A stretch of 64,000 nucleotides of DNA from JANQRZ01 sp965214485 (GCA_965214485.1 CBDCBW010000002.1:117657-181656), one strand, 5' to 3'; numbered from the stretch's first letter, positions 51,840-59,898 are shown. A program made the numbers and translations. Notes: generated from the letters alone by a model not told the origin.

Positions 51840-52913
51840 GTGAGCGACCAGCCCGACCGCCAGGAGAAAATCCACGACCCGACCCCGACGCGCCTGAAGA
51901 AGGCGCGCGAGGAGGGCAACCTGTTTCGGTCGAAGGAGATGTCGTCGGTGGGGATGCTGGCCGTCAGCGCGGCCGTCCTCATCCTCGGGATGCCCGCGGC
52001 GTTCGGGGTGCTGAAGGAGCTGACGGCGCGGCTGTTCCTCGGTGCCGCCGCGATGGAGTTCACGTCGGCGAGCGTGCAAGGCCTCCTCGCAGGGCTGGGC
52101 TGGCAGGTGGGGCTCGTGCTCGCTCCGTTCTTCGCGGCCCTCATGGTGGCGGGCGTCGGGCTGAGCGTGGCGCAGACGGGCTGGACCCTCTCGGCCAAGC
52201 CGCTCGCTCCGAAGGCGAGCCGCATCTCGCCGGCGCAGGGCTTCAAGCGGATGTTCTCGTCGAAGGGCCTGTTCGAGACGGGCAAGTCGATCGCCAAGAT
52301 CGCGGTCGTCGGGCCGCTCGCGTTTTTCGCCATCCAGCGCCACCTGCCGCAGATTTTGGCGCTGCACACGGTCCCGTTCGAGAGCATCTTCGTGAGCGCC
52401 GCCGGGTGGATCGCGCTGCTCCTCGTGCAGATGCTCGTCGCGCTCGCGGTGCTCTCGGCGGCGGACTTCTCGTTCGAGAAGTGGAAGTACAAGCAGGACC
52501 TCAAGATGACCGACCGCGAGGTCAAGGACGAGGCCAAGAGCCAGGACGGCGACCCGCACGTCAAGGGCAAGCGCCGGCAGATCGCGCGCGACCTCGCCCG
52601 CCGCCCGCGCCTCGACCACGCGGTGATGCAGGCCGACATCGTGGTGACGAACCCGACGCACTACGCCGTGGCGCTCGCCTACGACCCGCTCGCGGGCGGC
52701 GCGCCGCGCGTGCTCGCCAAGGGCCTGCGCAGGCGCGCGCTCCGCATCAAAGCCCTCGCCGCCGAGCAGGGCGTGCCGACGGTCGAGGACCGGCCGCTCG
52801 CGCGCGCGCTCTACGCCGCCGTGGACGAGGGGCACGAGATCGCCGAGGACCTCTACCCCGCCGTCGCCGCCGTCCTCGCCGAGGTCTACCGCGCCCGCGA
52901 CGCGCGGACTTAA
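51840..52913 (+). CDS. flhB: flagellar export switch protein FlhB
   Basis: A 357-residue protein starting at GTG 51840 with the typical EKIHDPTPTRLKKAREEGNL, four transmembrane segments, and a cytoplasmic domain beginning KWKYKQDLKMTDREVKDEAK. The autocleavage site is Asn271-Pro-Thr-His in VVTNPTHYAVAL. Cleavage here switches export from rod/hook to filament substrates in response to FliK. Length and all motifs are as in the family. Confidence 0.96.
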   Translation: MSDQPDRQEKIHDPTPTRLKKAREEGNLFRSKEMSSVGMLAVSAAVLILGMPAAFGVLKELTARLFLGAAAMEFTSASVQGLLAGLGWQVGLVLAPFFAALMVAGVGLSVAQTGWTLSAKPLAPKASRISPAQGFKRMFSSKGLFETGKSIAKIAVVGPLAFFAIQRHLPQILALHTVPFESIFVSAAGWIALLLVQMLVALAVLSAADFSFEKWKYKQDLKMTDREVKDEAKSQDGDPHVKGKRRQIARDLARRPRLDHAVMQADIVVTNPTHYAVALAYDPLAGGAPRVLAKGLRRRALRIKALAAEQGVPTVEDRPLARALYAAVDEGHEIAEDLYPAVAAVLAEVYRARDART

Positions 52914-52964
52914 ACGGCTTGACACTCCTGACCAGGGCGACCACCCCGGCGCCCCTACGGTCTC

Positions 52965-53024
52965 ACCGTCTCACCGTTCACCGTCTCCCTGTTGACCGTC
53001 TCACCGTTCACCGTCTCACCGTTC
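52965..53024. repeat. four 15-bp tandem repeats just upstream of flhA
   Basis: The unit ACCGTCTCACCGTTC occurs at 52965, 52995 and 53010, with a diverged copy at 52980 (ACCGTCTCCCTGTTG). The array ends 10 bp before the flhA GTG start and therefore occupies its leader and ribosome-binding region. Confidence 0.9.
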
Positions 53025-53034
53025 ACCGTCCGCT

Positions 53035-55116
53035 GTGCCGAACCCTCCTGCTCCTGGCCCGCCGGTCGCGCCCCCGACGTTCCGCGTCGGGACCGACATG
53101 GTGGTGGCGGGCAGCGTGGTGTTCGTGCTCTTCGTGCTCGTCGTGCCCCTCCCGGGGTTTCTGCTCGACCTGCTGCTCGCGACCAACATCGCGATCAGCC
53201 TCGCGGTGCTGCTGACGGCGTTCTACGCGAACCGGCCGCTCGACTTCGCCATCTTCCCCGGCCTGCTGTTGATGACGACGCTCTTCCGGCTGTCGCTCAA
53301 CGTGGCGAGCACGCGGCTGATCCTGAGCGAGGCCAAGGCGGGGTCGCTGATCGCGGCGTTCGGCGACTTCGTGGTCGCGGGCAACTACGTCGTCGGGGGG
53401 ATCGTCTTCCTGGTCCTGGTCCTCATCAACTTCGTCGTCATCACGAAGGGCTCGGGGCGGATCGCGGAGGTCGGGGCGCGCTTCACGCTCGACGCGCTCC
53501 CGGGCAAGCAGATGGCGATCGACGCCGACCTCAACGCCGGGCTGATCGGCGAGGCCGAGGCGCGGCAGCGCCGCGACGACGTCTCGCGCGAGGCCGACTT
53601 CTACGGCGCGATGGACGGGGCCTCGAAGTTCGTCCGGGGCGACGCCATCGCCGGGCTCATCATCACGGCCGTCAACATCGTCGGCGGGCTGCTCATCGGC
53701 GCGGCGCAGCACGGGATGTCGATTGCCGAGGCCGCGCAGACGTTCACCCTCCTCTCGATCGGCGACGGCCTGGTGAGCCAGATTCCGGCCCTCCTCATCT
53801 CGACCGCGGCGGGCATCATCGTCAGCCGCGCCTCAGGCGAGGGCAACCTCGCCGGCGAGCTCAAGGGCCAGCTCTTCACCAAGTCGCAGCCGATCCTGCT
53901 GACCGGCGGCTTCCTCGCGCTGCTCGGGCTGATGCCGGGGCTGCCGCTCCTGCCGTTCTGGATGCTCGCCGCCGGCACGCTCTTCCTCGGCAAGACGCGG
54001 AGCGACGCCGAGCACGCCGCCGCCGTCGAGGTCTACGAGGCCGAGCAGGAGTCCGCCGCCGAGGCCGAGGTCGAGACCAAGCCCGCCGACCTCCTCCTCG
54101 TCGATCCGCTCGAGCTCGAGATCGGGTATTCGCTCATCTCGATCGTCGACCCGAACCAGGAGGGCGACCTCTTGGAGCGGGTGAAGCTGCTCCGGCAGCA
54201 GCTCGCGGTCGAGCTCGGCGTCGTGATCCCGCCGGTGCGCATCCGGGACAACGTCGGGATCGCGGCGAACGCCTACGTCATCAAGCTGCGCGGCAACGCC
54301 GTCGCCGAGGGCGAGGTGATGGCGGGCTACCACCTCGCGCTGCTCCCCGACGACGCCGAGACCGTCCCGCCCGGCGTCCGCTGCCAGGACCCGACGTTCG
54401 GCCTGCCGGCGGTGTGGGTCGCCGAGCGCAACCTGGGCGAGGCCGAGCGCCTCGGGCTAACGGTGGTCGAGGCCCCGGCGGTGATCACGACGCACCTGCT
54501 CGAGGTCCTCCGGGGGCACGCCTACAAGCTCCTCGACCGGCAGGAGACGAAGAAGCTCATCGACAAGGTGAAGGAGACCGCGCCGGCCCTCGTCGAGGAG
54601 CTCGTCCCGAACGTGCTCTCGGTGGGCGACGTGCGCCGCGTCCTGGCGCGCCTCCTCCAGGAGCGCATCCCGATCCGCGACCTCGTGACGATTCTCGAAG
54701 CCCTCGCCGACCACGCGGGGCAGACGAAGAATCTCGACGTGCTCACCGAGTACGTCCGCGCCGCCCTCGCTCCGACGATCTCGCGGCAGTTCGCGCACGG
54801 CGGGAGCGTCCACTGCTTCGTGCTCGACCCGGTCTTGGAACAGCACTTGTTAGACCAGGCCGAGGCGGGCGCGCTCAACCCGAACACGCTGGGCCTCGAC
54901 CCGGCGCGCGCCGAGCGCTTCGTCGCCGAGGCGGACCGCCTCGCGAAGCAGCTCCTCGGGCAGGGCTACGCGCCGGTGCTCCTGACCTCGCCGGTGCTCC
55001 GCGCCGTGCTCTTCGGCTTCCTCTCGCCCATGCTCCCGGACCTCACCGTGCTCTCCTACCACGACCTCGTCCCCGACGCCGCCGTGGACGTGGCCGACCA
55101 CCTCAAGCTCCCCTAG
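53035..55116 (+). CDS. flhA: flagellar export gate protein FlhA
   Basis: A 693-residue export-gate protein starting at GTG 53035. Eight transmembrane segments occupy about residues 20-330. The FHIPEP signature region reads LLMTTLFRLSLNVASTRLIL, then VVGGIVFLVLVLINFVVITK, GSGRIAEVGARFTLDALPGK and QMAIDADLNAGLI. The large cytoplasmic domain (about 345-690) has RVKLLRQQLAVELGVVIPPV and LTEYVRAALAPTISRQFAHG. It receives export chaperones and forms a ring under FliPQR. Confidence 0.97.
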   Translation: MPNPPAPGPPVAPPTFRVGTDMVVAGSVVFVLFVLVVPLPGFLLDLLLATNIAISLAVLLTAFYANRPLDFAIFPGLLLMTTLFRLSLNVASTRLILSEAKAGSLIAAFGDFVVAGNYVVGGIVFLVLVLINFVVITKGSGRIAEVGARFTLDALPGKQMAIDADLNAGLIGEAEARQRRDDVSREADFYGAMDGASKFVRGDAIAGLIITAVNIVGGLLIGAAQHGMSIAEAAQTFTLLSIGDGLVSQIPALLISTAAGIIVSRASGEGNLAGELKGQLFTKSQPILLTGGFLALLGLMPGLPLLPFWMLAAGTLFLGKTRSDAEHAAAVEVYEAEQESAAEAEVETKPADLLLVDPLELEIGYSLISIVDPNQEGDLLERVKLLRQQLAVELGVVIPPVRIRDNVGIAANAYVIKLRGNAVAEGEVMAGYHLALLPDDAETVPPGVRCQDPTFGLPAVWVAERNLGEAERLGLTVVEAPAVITTHLLEVLRGHAYKLLDRQETKKLIDKVKETAPALVEELVPNVLSVGDVRRVLARLLQERIPIRDLVTILEALADHAGQTKNLDVLTEYVRAALAPTISRQFAHGGSVHCFVLDPVLEQHLLDQAEAGALNPNTLGLDPARAERFVAEADRLAKQLLGQGYAPVLLTSPVLRAVLFGFLSPMLPDLTVLSYHDLVPDAAVDVADHLKLP

Positions 55117-55128
55117 CGCCTCGTTTTC

Positions 55129-56374
55129 ATGAACATCAAGACCCTCGAAGGCCCCAGCATCCAGTCCGCGCTCGCCGAAGCGCGCCGGCTTTTGGGCGAC
55201 GACGTGATGCTGCTCGAGTCCGTCGCCGCGGGCGAGACCGAGCCGGCCCGCGTCACGGTGATGGTGGACGAGACGCTCGCCGAAGCGCCTCGCCCGACGG
55301 CCCCGGTCGAGGAGCCGGCGCTCGCCGGTGCCGGGGGCTACGGGTACGCCGCCCCGTCCTCGGCGGAAAGACCTGCCGGCGGGGCCTCCGCATTTTCTTC
55401 CGCGCCGCGCCCGCCCCGGCCTCGCCTCTTCGCGCCCGAGCCCGCCGCCCCGGCCCTCGACCTCGCCGCGCTCGAAGCCCTCCTCGACGCGCGCCTCGGC
55501 GGGTTGAGCGACCGGCTCGGGTCGCTCGAAGCCAGCGCCGTGCTCGGAGCCGAGCGCGCGTGGCTGAGGCACCCGCTCTACGGCGAGCTGCTCGCCGAGG
55601 GCTTCCGCCCCGCCACCGCCGACCGCCTGTTCGCATTCGCCGCCGAGCGCGGCTTCCGCGCCGACGACCGGAGCGCCACCGCCCTGACGGAGCTCCGGTG
55701 GGCGGTGCGGCACGCGCTGCGCGACCTCCTCCCCCGCCCCACCGCCTCGCACGACGCCGCCGGCACGCTCGTGCTCGTCGGGCCGAGCGGGGCGGGCAAG
55801 ACGTCGCTGCTGCTCAAGCTCGCGCTCCACCCGAGCCTCTACGGCCGGAGGAAGACGGCGGCGCTCGTCCTCACTCCCGACGACGCGGCGCACCTTCACC
55901 ACAGCCCCACCGACCTCTTTCGCCGCCACGGCCTGCCGGTCCAGACGGCGAGCACACCGGCGGAGGTTCGCCAGGCCCTCGCCCGCACGGCCGGTTTCGA
56001 CCAGGTCCTCGTCGACACGCCGCCGCTGCACCCGGACCCGCGGAGGGCCCGGCGGACGCTGGCGTGGCTCGGCGAGCTCCTCGCCGAGGTCGATGCCTTC
56101 GACGTGCACCTCGTCCTCGACGCGACGCGCGCGCTCGGCGGCTTCGACGTGGCGGCGCTCGAGCGCCTCGCGCTCCGCCCGACGGCGGCTTCGCTCACGC
56201 GCCTCGACGAGACCGTCGGGGCGGGGCACACCGCCGAGTGGCTGCTCGCTCTCGGGCTGCCGATCTCCCTTCGTCTCGACGGGGCCGCGCGTGCCGGACG
56301 GCGTGCGGGCGTTCTCGCCGGGCTGGTTCGTCGAGCGGGTGGCTCGCGCAGACGCGGAGGCGGCATGGAGCTAA
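55129..56374 (+). CDS. flhF: flagellar SRP-type GTPase FlhF (one-base indel near the 3' end)
   Basis: A GTPase that sets flagellar number and position. N-terminal MNIKTLEGPSIQSALAEARR, a Pro/Ala-rich linker (about 55-125), an N-domain and the G-domain with P-loop LVLVGPSGAGKTSLLLKLAL, DTPPLHPDPRRA and TRLDETVGAGHTAEWLLALG. After LPISLRLDG the reading frame leaves the family; a one-base shift at the GGGG run 56281-56284 restores the expected ending GPRVPDGVRAFSPGWFVERV followed by ARADAEAAWS and a stop at 56374. As sequenced the frame instead runs into flhG, giving an apparent 670-residue fusion. Expected length 414 residues. Confidence 0.85.
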
Positions 56375-57141
56375 TCCGTCCCAAAGGACCTACGACCCTC
56401 GCCGTCGTCAGCGGCAAGGGCGGGGTCGGCAAGAGCGTGATCGCGGTCAACCTCGCCGAGGCGCTGGCCTCGGCCGGGGCGCGCGTCGCGCTCGTCGACG
56501 CCGACCTCGGCCAGGGGGCCTGCGCCGTGCTCGTCAACGAGACGCCGCCGACGACGGTCTACGAGTGCGGCACGCGGGGCGGGGCCGTCGCCGAGGCCAG
56601 CCTCCGCACGGCGGGCGGCGTGACGCTCGTGCAGGGGGCCGCCGGGCCGCTGACGCCGGGGGCCACCGCCTCGCTCTTCGACGACCTCGACCGCGTCGTG
56701 ACCGCGCTCCGAGCCCATCACGACTACGTGCTCATCGACACGCCCGCTGGGCTCGACGGCCCCGTCCGCTGGGCCCTCGACCGCGCCGACCTCGGCCTGC
56801 TCGTCCTCGCCGGCGAGCCGACCGCCATCGCCGACGCCTACCGGCTGGCGCGCCTGGTGTGGGAGACCGACCCCGGCTACGCGCTCGGCGCGGTCGTCAA
56901 CCTGGCCGACACCGAGGACGAGGCGCGGAGCGTGAGCGAGCGCTTCGGGGCGATCACCGAGCGCTTCACGGGGCGCGCGCCGGAGTACCTCGGCTGGGTG
57001 CCCTACGCCGCTGCGATGCGCCGCGCCGTCAAAGCGCAGACCCCCGCCGTCCGCGAGCCCGGCTCGATGCGCCACGCCTTCGGCGCGCTCGCCGGCGCGC
57101 TCGCCGCGCGGCAGCCCGTGCGCTTCCCCTTCGACCTCTAG
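56365..57141 (+). CDS. flhG: flagellar number regulator FlhG (FleN), MinD-like ATPase
   Basis: A 258-residue ParA/MinD-family ATPase starting at ATG 56365 (MELIRPKGPTTLAVVSGKGG), 10 bp inside the restored flhF frame. The deviant Walker A is SGKGGVGKSVIAVNLA. Also seen are VALVDADLGQGAC, the DYVLIDTPAGLDG Walker B region and LVLAGEPTAIADAYRLARLV. It works with FlhF to limit flagellar number. The typical N-terminal DQA activating helix is short or absent, since the P-loop starts within 20 residues of the start. Confidence 0.9.
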   Translation: MELIRPKGPTTLAVVSGKGGVGKSVIAVNLAEALASAGARVALVDADLGQGACAVLVNETPPTTVYECGTRGGAVAEASLRTAGGVTLVQGAAGPLTPGATASLFDDLDRVVTALRAHHDYVLIDTPAGLDGPVRWALDRADLGLLVLAGEPTAIADAYRLARLVWETDPGYALGAVVNLADTEDEARSVSERFGAITERFTGRAPEYLGWVPYAAAMRRAVKAQTPAVREPGSMRHAFGALAGALAARQPVRFPFDL

Positions 57142-57146
57142 CTGCG

Positions 57147-57383
57147 ATGAAGTCTCTCGTGTTTCAGATCAGCAGCGCGAGCGCGCTCCTCGTCCTCCTG
57201 AGCCAGCTCTGGCGCTACGCCTCGCTGGAGCGCGCCTTCGTCGTCACGCTCGGCGTCGGCCTCGCGGTCTACGGCGTGCTGTTCGCCGGCCAGGCCGTTC
57301 TGCGGCACGTCTCGGCGCAGGAACGCGAGGTGCCCGAGCCCGAGTCCGAGCCGCCCCCTGTTTCCGTATCCCCCACGTCGTAA
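57147..57383 (+). CDS. small two-helix membrane protein between flhG and fliA
   Basis: A 78-residue protein starting at ATG 57147 (MKSLVFQISSASALLVLLSQ). It has two hydrophobic segments (about 6-22 and 30-52) and a Glu/Pro/Ser-rich C-terminal tail (VPEPESEPPPVSVS). I do not recognise the family. It lies 5 bp after flhG and 9 bp before fliA, and is therefore surely cotranscribed. Small membrane proteins occur at this point in other flagellar clusters, but no function can be given. Confidence 0.7.
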   Translation: MKSLVFQISSASALLVLLSQLWRYASLERAFVVTLGVGLAVYGVLFAGQAVLRHVSAQEREVPEPESEPPPVSVSPTS

Positions 57384-57392
57384 CCGATTGCC

Positions 57393-58172
57393 ATGAAGGA
57401 GGACGATCTCCAAACCCACGCCCTGCGCTTCGTCGCGGCCCCGACGCCGCGCCACCGCGAGGCCACCGTGCTGGCGGCGCTGCCGCTCGTCCGCTCGCTC
57501 GTCGGCAAGCTGACGCTGCCGAACCACCCGCTGGCGACGTGGGAGGACCTCGAGGGGGCCGGCCTGCTCGGGCTGATGCAGGCGCTCGACAGCTACGACC
57601 CCGAGCGCGGCGCGCAGTTCGCCACGCACGCCTACCGCCGTGTCCAGGGCTCGCTCGTGGACTACCTCCGCTCGATCGACGTCCTCTCGCGCGACAAGCG
57701 CCAGCGCATGGCCGAGGCGCAACAGGCCCTCGGCACGCTCGCGCAGATGCTCGGCCACGACCCCACCGACGAGGACGTGGCGGACTACCTCGGGATTCCG
57801 CTGGGCGAGTACCAGAGCCTGCTCTCCGAGGCCCAGCACCGCTTCACGCTCTCCGTGGACCAGCCCATCGGCGACGACGACGGGCAGCGGGTCGGCGACG
57901 CCGTCGCGTGCGCGGACGCCGACGACGGGTTCCGCGACGTCGAGGTGCGCTCGGAGCTGGCAGCCCTCGAGAAGCTCATCCCGACGCTGCCCGAGCGCGA
58001 GCAGACGATCCTGGCGCTCTACTACATCGAGGACCTCACGCTGCGCGAGGTCGGCGAGGTGATCGGCGTGAGCGACGCCCGCATCTCGCAGATTCTGGGC
58101 AAGACGCTCCTCAAGCTCCGCCACGCGCTGACGGCCACGCAGCCGCCGGGCACGCTGCGCTCGGCAGCCTGA
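57393..58172 (+). CDS. fliA: flagellar sigma factor FliA (sigma-28)
   Basis: A 259-residue group 3 sigma factor. Region 2 reads ALPLVRSLVGKLTL, WEDLEGAGLLGLMQALDSYD, ERGAQFATHAYRRVQGSLVD and YLRSIDVLSR; region 3 follows with LAQMLGHDPTDEDVADYLGI; region 4 has LPEREQTILALYYIEDLTLR and EVGEVIGVSDARISQILGKT. It would direct RNA polymerase to the two TTAG-N15-CCGATAA promoters found before flgM and the mot operon and be held by FlgM. Last gene of the fliO-to-fliA run. Confidence 0.95.
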   Translation: MKEDDLQTHALRFVAAPTPRHREATVLAALPLVRSLVGKLTLPNHPLATWEDLEGAGLLGLMQALDSYDPERGAQFATHAYRRVQGSLVDYLRSIDVLSRDKRQRMAEAQQALGTLAQMLGHDPTDEDVADYLGIPLGEYQSLLSEAQHRFTLSVDQPIGDDDGQRVGDAVACADADDGFRDVEVRSELAALEKLIPTLPEREQTILALYYIEDLTLREVGEVIGVSDARISQILGKTLLKLRHALTATQPPGTLRSAA

Positions 58173-58263
58173 CTCCAGCCTGAGGCTTCGCGGACTGCGA
58201 CCGGAGCGAGCCGCTGAACCCTCGCCCCCGTCGCCGGGTCGTCAGCGCCGCCTGCTGGGGTCC

Positions 58264-58893
58264 TCAGCGCCGCCCGTTGCCCGCCGGGTGGGGTGCCTGC
58301 CGGCGCTCGTCGGGGCGGGCGGCGCTCCCGTTTGGGCGGGCGTTGCCGTTCGGGCGGGCGCTCGCGTTCGGGCGTCCGTTGCCGTTCGGGCGGGCGTTGC
58401 CGTTGTGCTGGGGCGGCCCCTGCGGCTGGTTCGGGACGAACTGCGGCGGGATGCGCGGCACCTCGGCGAAGCGGCCCTTCTCGTTGAGCGGCACCCACTG
58501 CTGCGGCAGGTCGTAGAGGTAGCGCCCGATCCCGAGCGCGGCCCCGGCCCGCTTCATCGCGTTCGAGAGCCCGCCTTTGACGGCCTCGACCTCGGTGTTG
58601 TCGGCCCCGTCCTCGCGCCACACCCACTCGCCGTCGTCGTTCTTGAAGTAGATGCGGCAGATCACGCCGCCCTCCGGCCCGGAGCGGAACTCGTTCTTCC
58701 AGTTGCCCGGCCCGAAGGTCTCGTCGAGCCGCTCCTGCACGGCGCGGGCCGTGATGTAGGGCATCGCGAGGCCCTTCTTCTTGTCGCGCGTGACGGCACC
58801 GGGCTTCCACTCGATGTCGCGTGGGGCGAACGGGGCGGTGAGGTGCTGCCAGTTGACGCGCCGGCGGGTCGGTTCCATTGGGGTCTCCGTCAT
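58264..58893 (-). CDS. Rad52-family single-strand annealing protein
   Basis: A 209-residue protein of the Rad52/Rad22 family. From residue 17 the core reads LTAPFAPRDIEWKPGAVTRD, ITARAVQERLDETFGPGNWK, GVICRIYFKNDDGEWVWRED and KGGLSNAMKRAGAALGIGRY followed by LYDLP, the Rad52 annealing domain pattern. Residues about 140-205 are a disordered Asn/Gly/Arg/Pro tail made of ARPNGN-type repeats. Two start codons (58893 and 58878) each follow a copy of a duplicated CGGAGACCCC leader. Such proteins anneal single strands in recombination and are frequent in phages. The operator at 58922-58956 is shared with the gene at 59063. Confidence 0.85.
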   Translation of the reverse strand: MTETPMEPTRRRVNWQHLTAPFAPRDIEWKPGAVTRDKKKGLAMPYITARAVQERLDETFGPGNWKNEFRSGPEGGVICRIYFKNDDGEWVWREDGADNTEVEAVKGGLSNAMKRAGAALGIGRYLYDLPQQWVPLNEKGRFAEVPRIPPQFVPNQPQGPPQHNGNARPNGNGRPNASARPNGNARPNGSAARPDERRQAPHPAGNGRR

Positions 58894-58921
58894 GGGGGTC
58901 TCCGTAGGGTTGAGGTACGGC

Positions 58922-58956
58922 AGGATACCCTCGGTGGGTGACACCTTCTTGTCACC
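58922..58956 (-). promoter_or_regulatory. operator-promoter of the rad52-like gene
   Basis: Read on the minus strand: GGTGACA-N6-TGTCACC palindrome (58937-58956), 11 bases after TGTCA, then TATCCT (58922-58927). The same order and spacing occurs before the gene at 59063 (59866-59898). The palindrome probably binds a dimeric regulator next to the -10 element. Confidence 0.65.
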
Positions 58957-58976
58957 ACCCGTTCCTGGGCGTCGTC

Positions 58977-59018
58977 AAAAAAATCAGGGCCGCCTCCCCT
59001 TTCCGGGAAGGCGGCCCC
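58977..59018 (-). terminator. rho-independent terminator of the gene at 59063-59797
   Basis: Stem GGGCCGCCT (58987-58995) / AGGCGGCCC (59009-59017) with additional inner pairing. On the minus strand it is followed by seven T residues (58977-58983). It separates this gene from the rad52-like gene, so each has its own transcript. Confidence 0.9.
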
Positions 59019-59062
59019 TCGTGACGCCGCGGGGACACCCCTGCCCCAACAGCGGCCTCCAC

Positions 59063-59797
59063 TCACGAGCCGGTCGGACGCAGCCGTTGCGGCCGAGCGA
59101 CGGCCTCGTCCACGTGCACACTCCATGCCTCGCTGTAGCGCCGGTCGAATCGGCGGAGCAAGATGAACGGGTTCGTGCCGTTGGCGGCGTGCCAGAGGTG
59201 GCGCTCGGAGAAGTACTCCTCCTGCTCCGGGTCGATCTCGTAGGTCACCATCGCGGCGGCCTGCTCCGGGCGGAGGCGGAGGTTCTTGGCCTCGCGCGTG
59301 GCGAGCGTGTCGAGGTTGATACGTCCGCGCTCGGAGAAGAGGTCCGGCTGCGTCGGGGCCGAGCTCTCCCACTGGCTGACGAGGTAGAGGCAGTCCTCCA
59401 TGTGGTCGAGCAGGTCGGAGCCGCGGAGGCGGTAGAGCGCGTCCACGACCGGCTGGCCCGCCGGCATCCCGTCGGCGCTGGGGCGGTTCGAGGCGATGAG
59501 CGTCGCGTCGCGGCGGAGGCGGCGCTGGTGGTCGCGGAGGTTGCGCCCGCCGCTGCACTCGAAGGCGACGCGCCGCGTCTGGATCGGGCCGGGCACCTCG
59601 ACGACGAAGTCGGCGGTGAAGAGCGCGCCGGCGGTTTCGAGCTCGACCTCGGAGTGGAGCACGGCGTCCTCGCGGAGGTACTTGACGATGTGCCACGCGA
59701 ACTCGTCCTGCACGGCTCCGTCGTAGGGCGGCTCGTAGGCCGGACCGGAGAGCAGGCCCTGGAGGTCGCGGGGCTCGGGGGTGGAGAGTCGGATCAT
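59063..59797 (-). CDS. protein of unknown function, possible PD-(D/E)XK nuclease fold
   Basis: A 244-residue soluble protein not recognised as a named family. Start MIRLSTPEPRDLQGLLSGPA at 59797. The central part, LETAGALFTADFVVEV, then RRVAFECSGGRNLRDHQRRL and RRDATLIASN, follows the order strand-Asp-strand-Glu-x-x-G-helix seen in PD-(D/E)XK folds of the Vsr/DUF559 type, but the lysine after the Glu is missing (ECS). C-terminally it has YEIDPEQEEYFSERHLWHAA and FILLRRFDRRY. It is controlled by the same operator arrangement as the rad52-like gene, which hints at a recombination or DNA-repair role. Confidence 0.7.
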   Translation of the reverse strand: MIRLSTPEPRDLQGLLSGPAYEPPYDGAVQDEFAWHIVKYLREDAVLHSEVELETAGALFTADFVVEVPGPIQTRRVAFECSGGRNLRDHQRRLRRDATLIASNRPSADGMPAGQPVVDALYRLRGSDLLDHMEDCLYLVSQWESSAPTQPDLFSERGRINLDTLATREAKNLRLRPEQAAAMVTYEIDPEQEEYFSERHLWHAANGTNPFILLRRFDRRYSEAWSVHVDEAVARPQRLRPTGS

Positions 59798-59865
59798 CGG
59801 GGTAGAGGTCTGATGCGGGGTCGGGAGGCGTGCGTTGATAGACTTTCGTGCGCGCGCGTGTGCGT

Positions 59866-59898
59866 AGGATATCCACGCCGGCTGACACCGCCGTGTCA
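59866..59898 (-). promoter_or_regulatory. operator-promoter of the gene at 59063-59797
   Basis: On the minus strand: TGACA-CGGCGG-TGTCA palindrome (59883-59898), 11 bases, then TATCCT (59866-59871), matching the rad52-like operator in palindrome, 6-base centre, spacing and hexamer. It lies in the 231-bp divergent region shared with the outer-membrane protein gene at 60029. Confidence 0.65.

Noticed and set aside
55129..57141. A single 670-residue FlhF-FlhG fusion protein
   Set aside because: The normal FlhF C-terminus and stop are readable in the next frame after a one-base change at a G run, and flhG has its own ATG in overlap. A frame error is simpler.
52992..57383. A 1463-residue open frame on the plus strand
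   Set aside because: It is an antiparallel-composition artefact of high G+C running under flhA, flhF and flhG. Only its last 78 codons look like a gene.
58939..58954. A CRP-type site (TGTGA-N6-TCACA) before the rad52-like gene
   Set aside because: The half-sites are TGACA and TGTCA, not TGTGA and TCACA, so assignment to the CRP family is not supported.
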